Below, piece by piece: positions 8,178 to 15,901 of a stretch of 64,000 bases of DNA. Every line of letters starts with the position of its first letter. The first letter of the stretch is position 1. This DNA is from JAGVSR01 sp964458265 (lineage in GTDB: Bacteria > Pseudomonadota > Alphaproteobacteria > Rhizobiales > Hyphomicrobiaceae), in contig CAYWIF010000007.1 of NCBI GenBank assembly GCA_964458265.1, forward strand, positions 39,196-103,195. Direction: 5' to 3'. A program made the position numbers and the translations under genes. Below the pieces are notes generated by a model that saw nothing but the letters and a program-made list of their open reading frames with translations, was not told the DNA's origin and made no database searches.

Positions 8178-8456
8178 ATGCGCAAATTCGCACTCGCGGC
8201 CGCCGTGCTCGCCACCGCCGGCCTTAGCGCCCCGCTGCGCGCCGATGACGACCGCAACCGGCTGAACGTGCCGTCAGCTGACTGGAAGTCGGCGGCTGAG
8301 ATCAAGGATCGGATGGTTTCGGCCGGCTACTCGGTGCGCGAAATCGAGACGGACGACGGCGTTTACGAAGTCGATGTCGTCGACAAGGACGGCACGAAGA
8401 TGGAACTTCACGTTCATCCGGCGACGGGCGAAATCCTGCGCGGTTACGACGACTAA
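8178..8456 (+). CDS. Small periplasmic PepSY-domain protein
   Basis: The protein has 92 residues. Its signal peptide is MRKFALAAAVLATAGLSAP, ending near LRADDD. One PepSY domain follows (IKDRMVSAGYSVREIETDDG, then VYEVDVVDKDGTKMELHVHP and TGEILRGYDD). The ATG at 8178 was chosen because AGGAGA precedes it by about 8 bp and it starts the signal peptide. It is divergent from the PepSY/two-component operon and shares the repeat block at 8073-8111. It resembles the other PepSY protein in architecture (signal, acidic patch, one PepSY unit), so the two may be ancient paralogues or functional partners. Confidence 0.88.
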   Translation: MRKFALAAAVLATAGLSAPLRADDDRNRLNVPSADWKSAAEIKDRMVSAGYSVREIETDDGVYEVDVVDKDGTKMELHVHPATGEILRGYDD

Positions 8457-8481
8457 CCCCTTGCATTCGGCACGATGCGAA

Positions 8482-8514
8482 AAGGCCCGGCTTTCCAGCC
8501 GGGCCTTACTTTTT
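8482..8514. terminator. Bidirectional Rho-independent terminator (PepSY / trxB)
   Basis: An 11-bp perfect stem (8482-8492 and 8497-8507, AAGGCCCGGCT / AGCCGGGCCTT) has a 4-nt loop and a T-rich tail on the plus strand (8506-8514). A shorter T run lies on the minus strand. It can serve both convergent genes. Confidence 0.85.
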
Positions 8515-8548
8515 GCCGATCAGAACGCTTCGGCAAGCACGCTGGTCA

Positions 8549-9514
8549 TTACTCGGCGGCTGCGGCGTGGACGTTTGCGTGAGCGAGGAAGCGTTCGGCT
8601 TCCAGCGCCGCCATGCAGCCCATGCCGGCCGCGGTGACGGCCTGGCGGTAGGTTTCGTCTTTCACGTCGCCGGCGGCGAACACGCCGGGAATGTCGGTCG
8701 CCGTGGAATCCGGCTTGGTGATGAGGTAGCCGCCGGGCGTCATCGGCAATTGACCCTTGAACAGTTCGGTGGCCGGCGAATGGCCGATGGCGATGAAGAC
8801 GCCGTCCGTCTTGTGGTCGGTGACCTTGCCGGTCTTGACGTTCTTCAAGCGCACGCCTGTGACCGTCTTCGGGTCGGCGTTGCCGGTGATTTCCTCGATG
8901 GCGGAATCCCAGATCACTTCGATCTTGGGGTTCTTCATCAGCCGGTCTTGAAGGATTTTTTCCGCGCGGAAGCTGTCGCGGCGATGGACGACCGTGACCT
9001 TGCTGGCGAAGTTCGTGAGGAACAGCGCTTCTTCAACGGCGGTGTTGCCGCCGCCCACGACCACGACGTTCTTGCCCTTGTAGAAGAAGCCGTCGCAGGT
9101 CGCGCAGGCCGATACGCCGAAGCCCTTGAAGTTGTCTTCCGAAGGGATTCCCAACCAGCGCGCCTGGGCGCCCGTGCAGATGATGAGGACGTCGCAGGTG
9201 TAGGTGTCGCCGCTGTCGCCTTCGAGACGAAACGGCCGGTTCTTCAAGTCCACCTTGACGATGTGGTCCATGATGTTTTCGGTGCCGACGTGCTCGGCCT
9301 GGGCGCGCATCTGCTCCATGAGCCAGGGGCCCTGGATCACGTCGGCAAAGCCCGGGTAGTTTTCCACGTCGGTGGTGATGGTGAGCTGGCCACCCGGCTG
9401 ACTGCCCTGGATCATGACCGGCTTCAACATCGCGCGGGCCGCATAGATCGCGGCGGTGTAGCCGGCCGGACCGGAGCCGAGGATGATTACCTTGGAGTGC
9501 CTGGTGGGGGTCAT
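8549..9514 (-). CDS. trxB: Thioredoxin reductase (NADPH)
   Basis: TrxB (321 residues) reduces thioredoxin in the cytoplasm using FAD and NADPH. Visible features are the N-terminal FAD-binding GSGPAG motif at about residues 13-18, the redox disulfide CATC at 137-140, the NADPH-binding GGGNTA motif, and the C-terminal FAD motif FAAGDV. The ATG complementary to 9512-9514 gives the usual N-terminus and is preceded by GGAAA. In rhizobia trxB usually adjoins lsrB. Here about 4 kb separates the two genes. Confidence 0.96.
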   Translation of the reverse strand: MTPTRHSKVIILGSGPAGYTAAIYAARAMLKPVMIQGSQPGGQLTITTDVENYPGFADVIQGPWLMEQMRAQAEHVGTENIMDHIVKVDLKNRPFRLEGDSGDTYTCDVLIICTGAQARWLGIPSEDNFKGFGVSACATCDGFFYKGKNVVVVGGGNTAVEEALFLTNFASKVTVVHRRDSFRAEKILQDRLMKNPKIEVIWDSAIEEITGNADPKTVTGVRLKNVKTGKVTDHKTDGVFIAIGHSPATELFKGQLPMTPGGYLITKPDSTATDIPGVFAAGDVKDETYRQAVTAAGMGCMAALEAERFLAHANVHAAAAE

Positions 9515-9646
9515 GATCGATTTCCAGTGGAAGCGCCGCGTTGGATGCGGCACCCAGCCCTACGAACGAATAGGGGGCCGCGTTTCACATGGGGCTTCAT
9601 ATAGCGCTGCGGGGGCGGTTGTGCGAGACCCCGGCGGCCCGAGCGA

Positions 9647-10612
9647 TCAGTCGCGCAGGAGAAAGCCGATGGCCGCGCGTACAACTTGGGGAGAAGAGAG
9701 GATTTTCCGGTGGCCGGTGCCGTCGAAGGGCATCAGTTCGGCGGTGGGACAGTTTTGCACGATGGCCTCGGAATGCTCGAAGGGGATTTCGAGGTCGTCG
9801 CGGGAGTGAATGAGCAGGGCAGGGCGATTGGCGGCACGCAGCAGGTGCGAGGCCGTAAAGGTCGGCAAACGGCGATGCGCGATCCGCTCCAGATGGCGTT
9901 CGAAGTTGACGCGGGCGGCCGGCGTCATACTGCGGGCATCGGCGAACTCGCGCGTGATTTCGCCGAACTCGTCGGGCGGACCGATGAGCACGTAGCGCTT
10001 GAAGTCGTACTTGCGGCGAAAGGGTGGGCCGCCGCCGCCGGCATGAAGCACCGCGAAGCAGCCCATCGAATGGGCGAGCGCGTAGTCGGGCTGGAAGGCA
10101 TCCGCCACGCGCAGAACCGATTCGGTGTAGTCGACGAGGCTCGCGCGCGTGCGCTTGCATTTGCCGTGGGCCGGAGCATCGAGAAGAACCGCGCGGGCGC
10201 CCATGTGGCGGAGGCGTTCGCCGAACAGCGTCATGAACGACGCCTCGGCGGTCCAACCATGAGCCACGAGAATGGTCGCGCGCGGTGTATCGGTTTCGGG
10301 TTCGAAGACGTAGACGGGGATATCGCCGTGGGGTGAGGGTACGGTGTGGCGGTGCGCGTCCTTCAGAAACCGTCGCGCGCGGCGAACCAGGAACGTGTGG
10401 CCGGCTTCGCGCCGCTCAGACCGATGCGGTTCGCAGAAATGGCGGTATGCGAGATCGCCCGCACGCTGTGGGGAGCGGCGGCTCAACTCCGATAGGTCAG
10501 GCACGTCGGCTGAGGCCCAGACACGCGAAGGAACCGGGCGTCCGACGATACGCTTCTGAGGCAACACGATGGGCCGCCCTGCGAGTGAACTTTGATCGAC
10601 GATCTGCAGCAT
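9647..10612 (-). CDS. Alpha/beta hydrolase
   Basis: The protein has 321 residues. It has an oxyanion strand (LVAHGWTAE), a nucleophile elbow AHSMG in place of the usual GxSxG, a catalytic Asp candidate in HSRDDLEIPFEHS, and the final His in GTGHRKILSS. There is no signal peptide, so it should be cytoplasmic, and the substrate is unknown. The ATG complementary to 10610-10612 was chosen. The open frame continues upstream to 11002, but that part overlaps the metallopeptidase gene on the other strand and has no family resemblance. It is probably monocistronic. Confidence 0.82.
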   Translation of the reverse strand: MLQIVDQSSLAGRPIVLPQKRIVGRPVPSRVWASADVPDLSELSRRSPQRAGDLAYRHFCEPHRSERREAGHTFLVRRARRFLKDAHRHTVPSPHGDIPVYVFEPETDTPRATILVAHGWTAEASFMTLFGERLRHMGARAVLLDAPAHGKCKRTRASLVDYTESVLRVADAFQPDYALAHSMGCFAVLHAGGGGPPFRRKYDFKRYVLIGPPDEFGEITREFADARSMTPAARVNFERHLERIAHRRLPTFTASHLLRAANRPALLIHSRDDLEIPFEHSEAIVQNCPTAELMPFDGTGHRKILSSPQVVRAAIGFLLRD

Positions 10613-10829
10613 ACCGGGAAAACTGCGGCTCAGCGGCCCGGTTCCCCGTCTTGTAGGTGGTAGCTTACCAGTTCTGATCGCCAATCGAGTGGCCGTGCGG
10701 TCGCAGCGACGTTTGCGGCGGGTGTGCGACACCTTCTTCTTGTGACCCAATGCCTGCGATGCTATGGCCCGCCCCCGGTGTCCGGCCGGGGCGAATTCAT
10801 TGCGGGCGGCGTGAACAGCGGGGACGGTC

Positions 10830-11246
10830 ATGGCCGACGACATCGACTGGGGTTCCGCTACCGCGCCGACGCTGGCCACGTTCGAAGTGCTGGCGACGCA
10901 AGCATGGAACCGGCTGCCCGCAGATTTCCGGCAGATGTGCGGCGACCTCGTCATCCGCTGCGAAGATTTCGCCATCGACGAGGTGCTCGACGAGCTCGGC
11001 ATCGAAAGCCCGTTCGATCTGATGGGGCTTTATCAAGGCGTAAGCCTCGACAAGAAAAGCGTTTCCGATACGCCGCGCGAGCCGGACATGGTGTTTTTGT
11101 ACCGCCGGGCGATCCTCGATTACTGGGCCGACGAGGGCGAGACGCTGGGCGACCTCATCACGCATGTGCTCGTGCATGAGATTGGGCACCACTTCGGTTT
11201 TTCGGACGCCGATATGGAAGAGATCGAGCAGGAAGCAATGGGCTGA
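10830..11246 (+). CDS. Minimal zincin-like metallopeptidase (DUF1025-type)
   Basis: This cytoplasmic protein has 138 residues and matches the small metallopeptidase family with a C-terminal HExGH motif: HVLVHEIGHHFGFSDADME, giving HExxH plus a third His and acidic residues. The N-terminal half (WNRLPADFRQMCGDLVI, then EDFAIDEVLDELG) is typical of the family. These proteins are widespread in Actinobacteria and Alphaproteobacteria and their substrates are not known. It is divergent from the alpha/beta hydrolase and followed 142 bp later by an exported protein that also has a His-Glu motif. Confidence 0.85.
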   Translation: MADDIDWGSATAPTLATFEVLATQAWNRLPADFRQMCGDLVIRCEDFAIDEVLDELGIESPFDLMGLYQGVSLDKKSVSDTPREPDMVFLYRRAILDYWADEGETLGDLITHVLVHEIGHHFGFSDADMEEIEQEAMG

Positions 11247-11388
11247 GAACCGGGCAGATTCTGGCGCTGATGCCGGCACAACACGCCGGCAGCGATACGG
11301 ACGGACCGGGGCTTGCACTGAGAGGACGCATGGGCAATGGTAGGCTCATACGTCGCCTGTTGACGGGAAGAATTTTTCCGGAACGATC

Positions 11389-11901
11389 ATGGCTTTAGGA
11401 CGAATTGCGCTCAGTCTGTTGGCCGGGTTCTTAATGGCCGGGTCCGTGCCGTCGGCAGCCGACGACAGCGTGCCCACACCGGAAGAGTATTCCGCGCATG
11501 TCGGCGGCGCGCCGATCCTCAAGCCGGGCGAACTGACGCTCGACGGCCGGCGGCAGGTGTGCGGTCAGAGACCGACCGTGATCGACAGGAATCTCGATGA
11601 CTACGGTGCGGCCTATCCGGGCTTCCTGATCCTCAACCCAAAGCTGATGGACCGGGTTTCGACCCCGGTGAAACTGTGGATCTACGCGCACGAGTGCGGC
11701 CATCAGTTCCGCGGACCCGACGAGGAAACGGCGGACTGCTTTGCCGTGCAGCGCGGCCGCCGCCAAGGCTGGCTGACGGAAGGCGGCCTTGAAGAAGTGT
11801 GCAAATTCATCGCTCCGGCCAAGGGGTCCAGCATGCACCTGTCCGGCTCCCACCGCTGCGAATACATGCGCAAGTGCTACGCGGACCCCACAATCCGCTG
11901 A
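11389..11901 (+). CDS. Exported protein with HExxH-like motif
   Basis: The protein has 170 residues. A signal peptide spans about residues 1-24 (MALGRIALSLLAGFLMAGSV, cleaved near PSAADD). The motif YAHECGHQFRGPDEETADCFA gives H-E-C-G-H followed by an acidic, zincin-like stretch with a possible third ligand (E or D). Several cysteines (in RQVCGQR, ADCFAV, EEVCKF, HRCEY, RKCYA) suggest disulfides in the periplasm. It could be a small periplasmic metallopeptidase. I do not recognise a named family. It follows the DUF1025-type gene on the same strand. Confidence 0.65.
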   Translation: MALGRIALSLLAGFLMAGSVPSAADDSVPTPEEYSAHVGGAPILKPGELTLDGRRQVCGQRPTVIDRNLDDYGAAYPGFLILNPKLMDRVSTPVKLWIYAHECGHQFRGPDEETADCFAVQRGRRQGWLTEGGLEEVCKFIAPAKGSSMHLSGSHRCEYMRKCYADPTIR

Positions 11902-11982
11902 AGAGTTATCCCCGCCGTTGCAACCGCCCGTAGGCTGGTCCCGTTGATCCGGCGCTTCGCCGGATTGCGGGCGGGGCCGTCC

Positions 11983-12423
11983 ATGCGCGTTGCGGATTAT
12001 TCGAAACGAATTCTGGCGTTGGCCGAAATCCTCCACCGGTGGGCTGGGCAATTGATGAAACTCGACGGCGCGCGGCGCGAGAAGGTGGCGCGTTATGCCG
12101 AGGAAATCGCCGCGACCTTGGCACGGGCGGCAGAGGCGCATTTGAAGCTGGACGCAGACCCTTCCTGCGCACAGGCCCAGCGGGCTCTGGTGCGCGAATT
12201 CGGGCGGATTTCGGGATATCTGGAAACCATTGTCGGCGTGCTGCATCGCCATCTTGACGGGCGCAAGCTGGCTGGCGTTAAAAGGCGGCTCGAACTGCTT
12301 CGTCCGACCGAGCCGGCGGTTCGTCCTCCGGCTCTCCCCGCCGGCCTGCACCATGCGGCGGGCGACCGGCTGACGGCGGCGGAAGGTTATTTCAGGGCTC
12401 TCGCCGATGCATTGCGGGCGTAA
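11983..12423 (+). CDS. Helical hypothetical protein
   Basis: This 146-residue protein is predicted from composition to be almost entirely alpha-helical, with many Ala, Leu, Arg and Glu residues in heptad-like patterns (SKRILALAEILHRWAGQLMK, then RREKVARYAEEIAATLARAA). It has no signal peptide, membrane helix or recognised motif. The ATG at 11983 was preferred to a TTG at 11944. It ends 28 bp before leuD on the same strand, so it may be co-transcribed with leuD. Function unknown. Confidence 0.55.
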   Translation: MRVADYSKRILALAEILHRWAGQLMKLDGARREKVARYAEEIAATLARAAEAHLKLDADPSCAQAQRALVREFGRISGYLETIVGVLHRHLDGRKLAGVKRRLELLRPTEPAVRPPALPAGLHHAAGDRLTAAEGYFRALADALRA

Positions 12424-12451
12424 CGGACGCGCGCCCGCCGAAGAGGATGCG

Positions 12452-13060
12452 ATGGACAAATTCGTCAAGCTTACCGGGGTCGCCGCCCCGCTGCCGCTGC
12501 GCAACATCGACACCGACATGATCATTCCCAAGCAGTTCCTGAAGACAATCAAGCGAACGGGGCTCGGCAAGTCGCTGTTCTTCGAGATGCGCTATGACAA
12601 TGCGACGGGCCGCGAGATCGAGGATTTCGTGCTCAATAAGCCGGCGTATCGCAATGCGCAGATTCTGGTGACCGGCGAGAACTTCGGCTGCGGGTCCTCG
12701 CGCGAACATGCGCCGTGGGCGCTCCTCGATTTCGGCATCCGTTGCGTCATCGCGCCAGACTTCGCCGATATTTTCTATAACAACTGCTTCCAGAACGGCA
12801 TCCTTCCGATCAAGCTGCCGCAAGAGGACGTCGACAAACTGATGGACGATGCGCAGCGGGGAGCGAATGCCACGCTGACGGTCGATCTGGAAGCGCAGGA
12901 GATCAGGGGACCGGACGGCGGCGTGATCAAGTTCGAGATCGATCCGTTCCGCAAGCATTGCCTGCTCAATGGGCTGGATGCGGTCGGGCTTACCATGCAG
13001 AAGCAGGGTGCGATCAAATCGTTCGAGGAGAAGACGGCCGCCTCGCGTCCATGGTTGTGA
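12452..13060 (+). CDS. leuD: 3-isopropylmalate dehydratase small subunit
   Basis: LeuD (202 residues) supplies the substrate-recognition swivelling domain of isopropylmalate isomerase and pairs with LeuC (1974-3392) in leucine synthesis. The conserved stretch NIDTDMIIPKQFLK near the N-terminus and GENFGCGSSREHAPWAL in the middle are diagnostic. The start is the ATG at 12452, preceded by AAGAGG. The next gene, gloA, follows after 14 bp with its own strong GGAGG site. LeuB, often downstream in related genomes, is absent from this window. Confidence 0.97.
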   Translation: MDKFVKLTGVAAPLPLRNIDTDMIIPKQFLKTIKRTGLGKSLFFEMRYDNATGREIEDFVLNKPAYRNAQILVTGENFGCGSSREHAPWALLDFGIRCVIAPDFADIFYNNCFQNGILPIKLPQEDVDKLMDDAQRGANATLTVDLEAQEIRGPDGGVIKFEIDPFRKHCLLNGLDAVGLTMQKQGAIKSFEEKTAASRPWL

Positions 13061-13074
13061 ACGGAGGACCAAAA

Positions 13075-13470
13075 ATGGCCAAAGCAGTTCACATGATGGT
13101 GCGCGTGCTGGACGAGGCGCGCTCGGTTGATTTTTATTCGCAGTGTTTCGGATTGAAAATTGCCGAACGGCGTGAGTGGCCGGATTTCTCACTCACCTAC
13201 ATGAGCAATCCGGAAAACGACTTCGAAGTGGAATTGACGGTCAACAAGGGACGGACGGAGCCCTATGATCCGGGCAACGGGTATGGGCACGTTGCGTTCG
13301 TGGTCGATGACCTGGATGCCGAGCACGCGCGAATCAAGGCCGCGGGCTACAGCCCGAAGGACATCAAGGAAATGACCCACGACGGCCAGCCGTTCGGGCG
13401 GTTCTTCTTCATCGATGATCCCGACGGCTACAAGATCGAAGTGCTCCAACGCCGCGGCCGGTTCAAGTGA
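13075..13470 (+). CDS. gloA: Lactoylglutathione lyase (glyoxalase I)
   Basis: GloA (131 residues) converts the hemithioacetal of methylglyoxal and glutathione to S-lactoylglutathione. It is a VOC-fold protein with two beta-alpha-beta-beta-beta units. The metal ligands can be read as His in KAVHMMVRVL, Glu in FEVELTVN, His in GYGHVAFVVDD and Glu in GYKIEVLQR. GGAGG at 13063-13067 precedes the ATG. Its stop overlaps the GTG start of the next small gene. The second pathway step, gloB, is at 41514-42281. Confidence 0.93.
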   Translation: MAKAVHMMVRVLDEARSVDFYSQCFGLKIAERREWPDFSLTYMSNPENDFEVELTVNKGRTEPYDPGNGYGHVAFVVDDLDAEHARIKAAGYSPKDIKEMTHDGQPFGRFFFIDDPDGYKIEVLQRRGRFK

Positions 13471-13676
13471 GCGACGAACTCAAATTCGATGCGGCGATGA
13501 TGGGGCGGCTCGCGCAGGCCTTGGCGTTCATCTGCGGAGCGGACCATCCGGCGACGGTCGCGCTGAAAAAGGCTGCGGAAACCGGCGCGGAAAAGGATGC
13601 CAAAGCGGCGCGCGCCCAATTCCTGAAAGTGAAGCCCAACGAGCGGCGCGCGGCGCTGGCGATGCTCGACGACTGA
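13467..13676 (+). CDS. Small hypothetical protein coupled to gloA
   Basis: The protein has 69 residues and starts at a GTG that overlaps the gloA stop by 4 bp (GTGA), which implies translational coupling. It is helical and Ala/Lys-rich (MSDELKFDAAMMGRLAQALA, then ALKKAAETGAEKDAKAARAQ). It has no membrane segment or recognised domain. The tight overlap is the main evidence that it is a real gene. Function unknown. Confidence 0.6.
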   Translation: MSDELKFDAAMMGRLAQALAFICGADHPATVALKKAAETGAEKDAKAARAQFLKVKPNERRAALAMLDD

Positions 13677-13685
13677 CCCCTGCCT

Positions 13686-14189
13686 TTAGGCTATTGCGGG
13701 CGGTGTGCTGCGGGCCAGCATCAGGGCATCGCGAAGTGCGACGGCAAAGTCCTTTTTCTCCTCGGCATTGAGGAAGCGCGCGAACTCGAATTCATTGCCG
13801 TGCGCTGCGAGTTTGAGATCGGCACTCCCGTCCGGCCACTCGTTGAGCAGCACGCGGACCCAATAAGGGTTGAAGTCGAAGGAGCGGCTGCGGCCGGACG
13901 GCTGGACCTGCGTGATCTTCAACAACTCGGGCGACAGCTCCACCAGTTCATAGGCCTTGCCGGAGCGATAGTTGACTTTGAAGGCGATGTAGATCGCCAG
14001 GACGTCTAACCCGTAGAAGCCCAAAACCGGCCAGGCGCCAATCAGGTAGAAAGCGATGCCTGTTGCCGCGCTCACGAAACCGATGAATGCGAGCAGGATC
14101 AGGAATCCTCCGTGGGGTAGAGACCGGTGAGGATGGAGGATCGCCCGGAAGGTCCGGGACTCTTGCGTGGTGGCCGGGTTTGCCGTCAT
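13686..14189 (-). CDS. DUF2244 family membrane protein
   Basis: The protein has 167 residues and the DUF2244 pattern: an N-terminal FRAILHPHRSL segment and two closely spaced membrane helices (FLILLAFIGFVSAATGIAFY and AWPVLGFYGLDVLAIYIAF). A cytoplasmic domain follows, with SGRSRSFDFNPYWVRVLL. The family is common in Alphaproteobacteria, often near nth or cox genes, and has no established function. The ATG complementary to 14187-14189 was chosen. It is divergent from nth, with 30 bp between the two starts, so their promoters must overlap. Confidence 0.85.
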   Translation of the reverse strand: MTANPATTQESRTFRAILHPHRSLPHGGFLILLAFIGFVSAATGIAFYLIGAWPVLGFYGLDVLAIYIAFKVNYRSGKAYELVELSPELLKITQVQPSGRSRSFDFNPYWVRVLLNEWPDGSADLKLAAHGNEFEFARFLNAEEKKDFAVALRDALMLARSTPPAIA

Positions 14190-14219
14190 GTCGAGATGCT
14201 TTGCTGCTGGTCCGATCGC

Positions 14220-14960
14220 ATGAAACCTCTCTCCGCAAAAAAAAGAAAGACCACTTTGACTGGAACGTTCCCGGACGGGCCTGCCGGGCGGCCGACCGTT
14301 GCGCGCACAACACCCCGCCGCCGCAAGCGTACGCCGGAAGAGGTTCAAGAGATTTTCCGGCGATTTCATGCTCTCGCGCCGGAGCCGAAGGGCGAATTGG
14401 CGTACTCCAACCCGTTTACTCTTGTGGTGGCGGTGGTTCTTTCGGCACAGGCCACGGACGCAGGCGTCAACAAGGCGACGCGGGCCTTGTTCCAGCTTGC
14501 CGACACACCAGAAAAAATGGTGGCGCTGGGGGAAGAAAATGTTCGCGAGCTGATCAAGACGATCGGGCTTTATCGCAACAAGGCGAAGAACGTCATTCTT
14601 CTATCTGAGAAACTGATCGCGGAGCATGGGTGCGAAGTTCCAGGGGATCGCGACAAACTGCAATCGCTGCCGGGCGTCGGGCGAAAAACGGCGAACGTGG
14701 TCTTGAACATCGCCTTCCACCAGCCAACGATGGCGGTCGATACGCATGTCTTCCGGGTGTCGCATCGCCTCAGGCTTTCCAAGGGCAGCACGCCGGACGC
14801 GGTCGAGTGCGATCTCATGCGGATCGTTCCGGAGTCCTATCTCATGCATGCGCACCATTGGCTGATCCTGCACGGGCGCTACACCTGCAAGGCGGTGAAG
14901 CCGCTTTGTGGGACCTGCGTGGTGGCCGACCTATGTTTCGCCAAGGACAAGCGCGCATGA
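14220..14960 (+). CDS. nth: Endonuclease III (DNA glycosylase/AP lyase)
   Basis: Nth (246 residues) removes oxidised pyrimidines in base excision repair. The helix-hairpin-helix LPGVGRKTANVV carries catalytic K156, and D174 lies in AVDTHV. The [4Fe-4S] cluster loop has C223, C230, C233 and C239 with the standard C-x6-C-x2-C-x5-C spacing. A basic extension of about 40 residues precedes the conserved core, which starts near RTPEEVQEIFRRF, so a later start is possible. The stop overlaps the start of the beta-helix gene by 4 bp (ATGA). Confidence 0.95.
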   Translation: MKPLSAKKRKTTLTGTFPDGPAGRPTVARTTPRRRKRTPEEVQEIFRRFHALAPEPKGELAYSNPFTLVVAVVLSAQATDAGVNKATRALFQLADTPEKMVALGEENVRELIKTIGLYRNKAKNVILLSEKLIAEHGCEVPGDRDKLQSLPGVGRKTANVVLNIAFHQPTMAVDTHVFRVSHRLRLSKGSTPDAVECDLMRIVPESYLMHAHHWLILHGRYTCKAVKPLCGTCVVADLCFAKDKRA

Positions 14961-15901
14961 ATTTCCAGCGAGCCGGGGTACTCGCGGCGTGCGGATTCGC
15001 GATCTGGAGCGGCGGGCTCCTCGCCGCGGAGACGGCGCGGCCGTTGACGCACGGTCGCGAGGTGTCGCGTGAGCTGGTTGGTCCGGACGGCGTGAATTGG
15101 CGTGGCGGACGGCATGTGGAGAGCGGGGTTATTTCGGATGCCAAGCGCCCGGACTATGCGGTGCAAATTGATGCGGGCGCGACCTATGACGGATTTGAGG
15201 TTGGCGGTCCGCATGTTCTCATTGACGGCGTGACGATCAACGGTGCGCTCGATATTTCGACGCGGATGCCGGTCGTGCTGCGCCGGGTGACACTCTTCGC
15301 GCCCGAGGTGATGCCATGGCTGGTGCTGGTCAGGCCGGGCGCGGGCGCGGTGCATGTGCTCTGGTCCGACATCGGCGGCTCTTTTTCCAAACGCAGTGCC
15401 TCGCCGCACGTGGGCGTGGCGCTGGCGCTTAGGGGCGACGGCGCGCGCGTGTACCGTTCGCGGATCGGCGCAGCGGCGGATGCCGTGCAGATTGCGGGCC
15501 GGGATATCCGGATTGTGGAAAGCGAGATCGCAAATTTGTTGTCGAAGACCGGCGATCACAACGACGCCATCCAGATGTTCGACACCGCGTTGGACGTGGA
15601 GATCGTTCGCAATCGCATCGAGAACCGGCATGCGCAGACGAGTGCCATCACGGTTCTGGGGCGCAATGTGGTGATCGTGGACAATCATCTGGCTGGCGGG
15701 GGCTGGACGATCTACGGCGGCGCCAAGCGGAACGGTAAAGGCGGGGGAGATGCCTCAGGCGTGCGCGTCGAAGGCAACGTCTTTGCGCGGGGTATATTTC
15801 CAAAGATGGGATCGTTCGGTCCCGTGACGTACTGGCCGGCGGGCTCCGGCAGCGTATGGCGCGGCAATCGCGACGAACAGGATCGCGCTATTTCGCCGTG
15901 A
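14957..15901 (+). CDS. Exported right-handed beta-helix protein
   Basis: The protein has 314 residues. The signal peptide is MNFQRAGVLAACGFAIWSGG, cleaved near LLAAETA. The rest is a series of short strands with repeated Asn/Asp/Gly turns (GPHVLIDGVTINGALDIS, GRDIRIVESEIANLLS, TALDVEIVRNRIENRH, GRNVVIVDNHLAGGGW), the pattern of pectate-lyase-like parallel beta-helices. Family members bind or cleave polysaccharides, but catalytic residues cannot be assigned. It starts inside the nth stop (4-bp overlap), which is an odd pairing for an exported protein. Its last 14 bp overlap the 3' end of convergent hisF. Confidence 0.75.
   Translation: MNFQRAGVLAACGFAIWSGGLLAAETARPLTHGREVSRELVGPDGVNWRGGRHVESGVISDAKRPDYAVQIDAGATYDGFEVGGPHVLIDGVTINGALDISTRMPVVLRRVTLFAPEVMPWLVLVRPGAGAVHVLWSDIGGSFSKRSASPHVGVALALRGDGARVYRSRIGAAADAVQIAGRDIRIVESEIANLLSKTGDHNDAIQMFDTALDVEIVRNRIENRHAQTSAITVLGRNVVIVDNHLAGGGWTIYGGAKRNGKGGGDASGVRVEGNVFARGIFPKMGSFGPVTYWPAGSGSVWRGNRDEQDRAISP

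Noticed and set aside
11944..11982. TTG start for the helical protein at 11983
   Set aside because: The extension adds no recognisable sequence and lacks a ribosome site; the ATG at 11983 is simpler.
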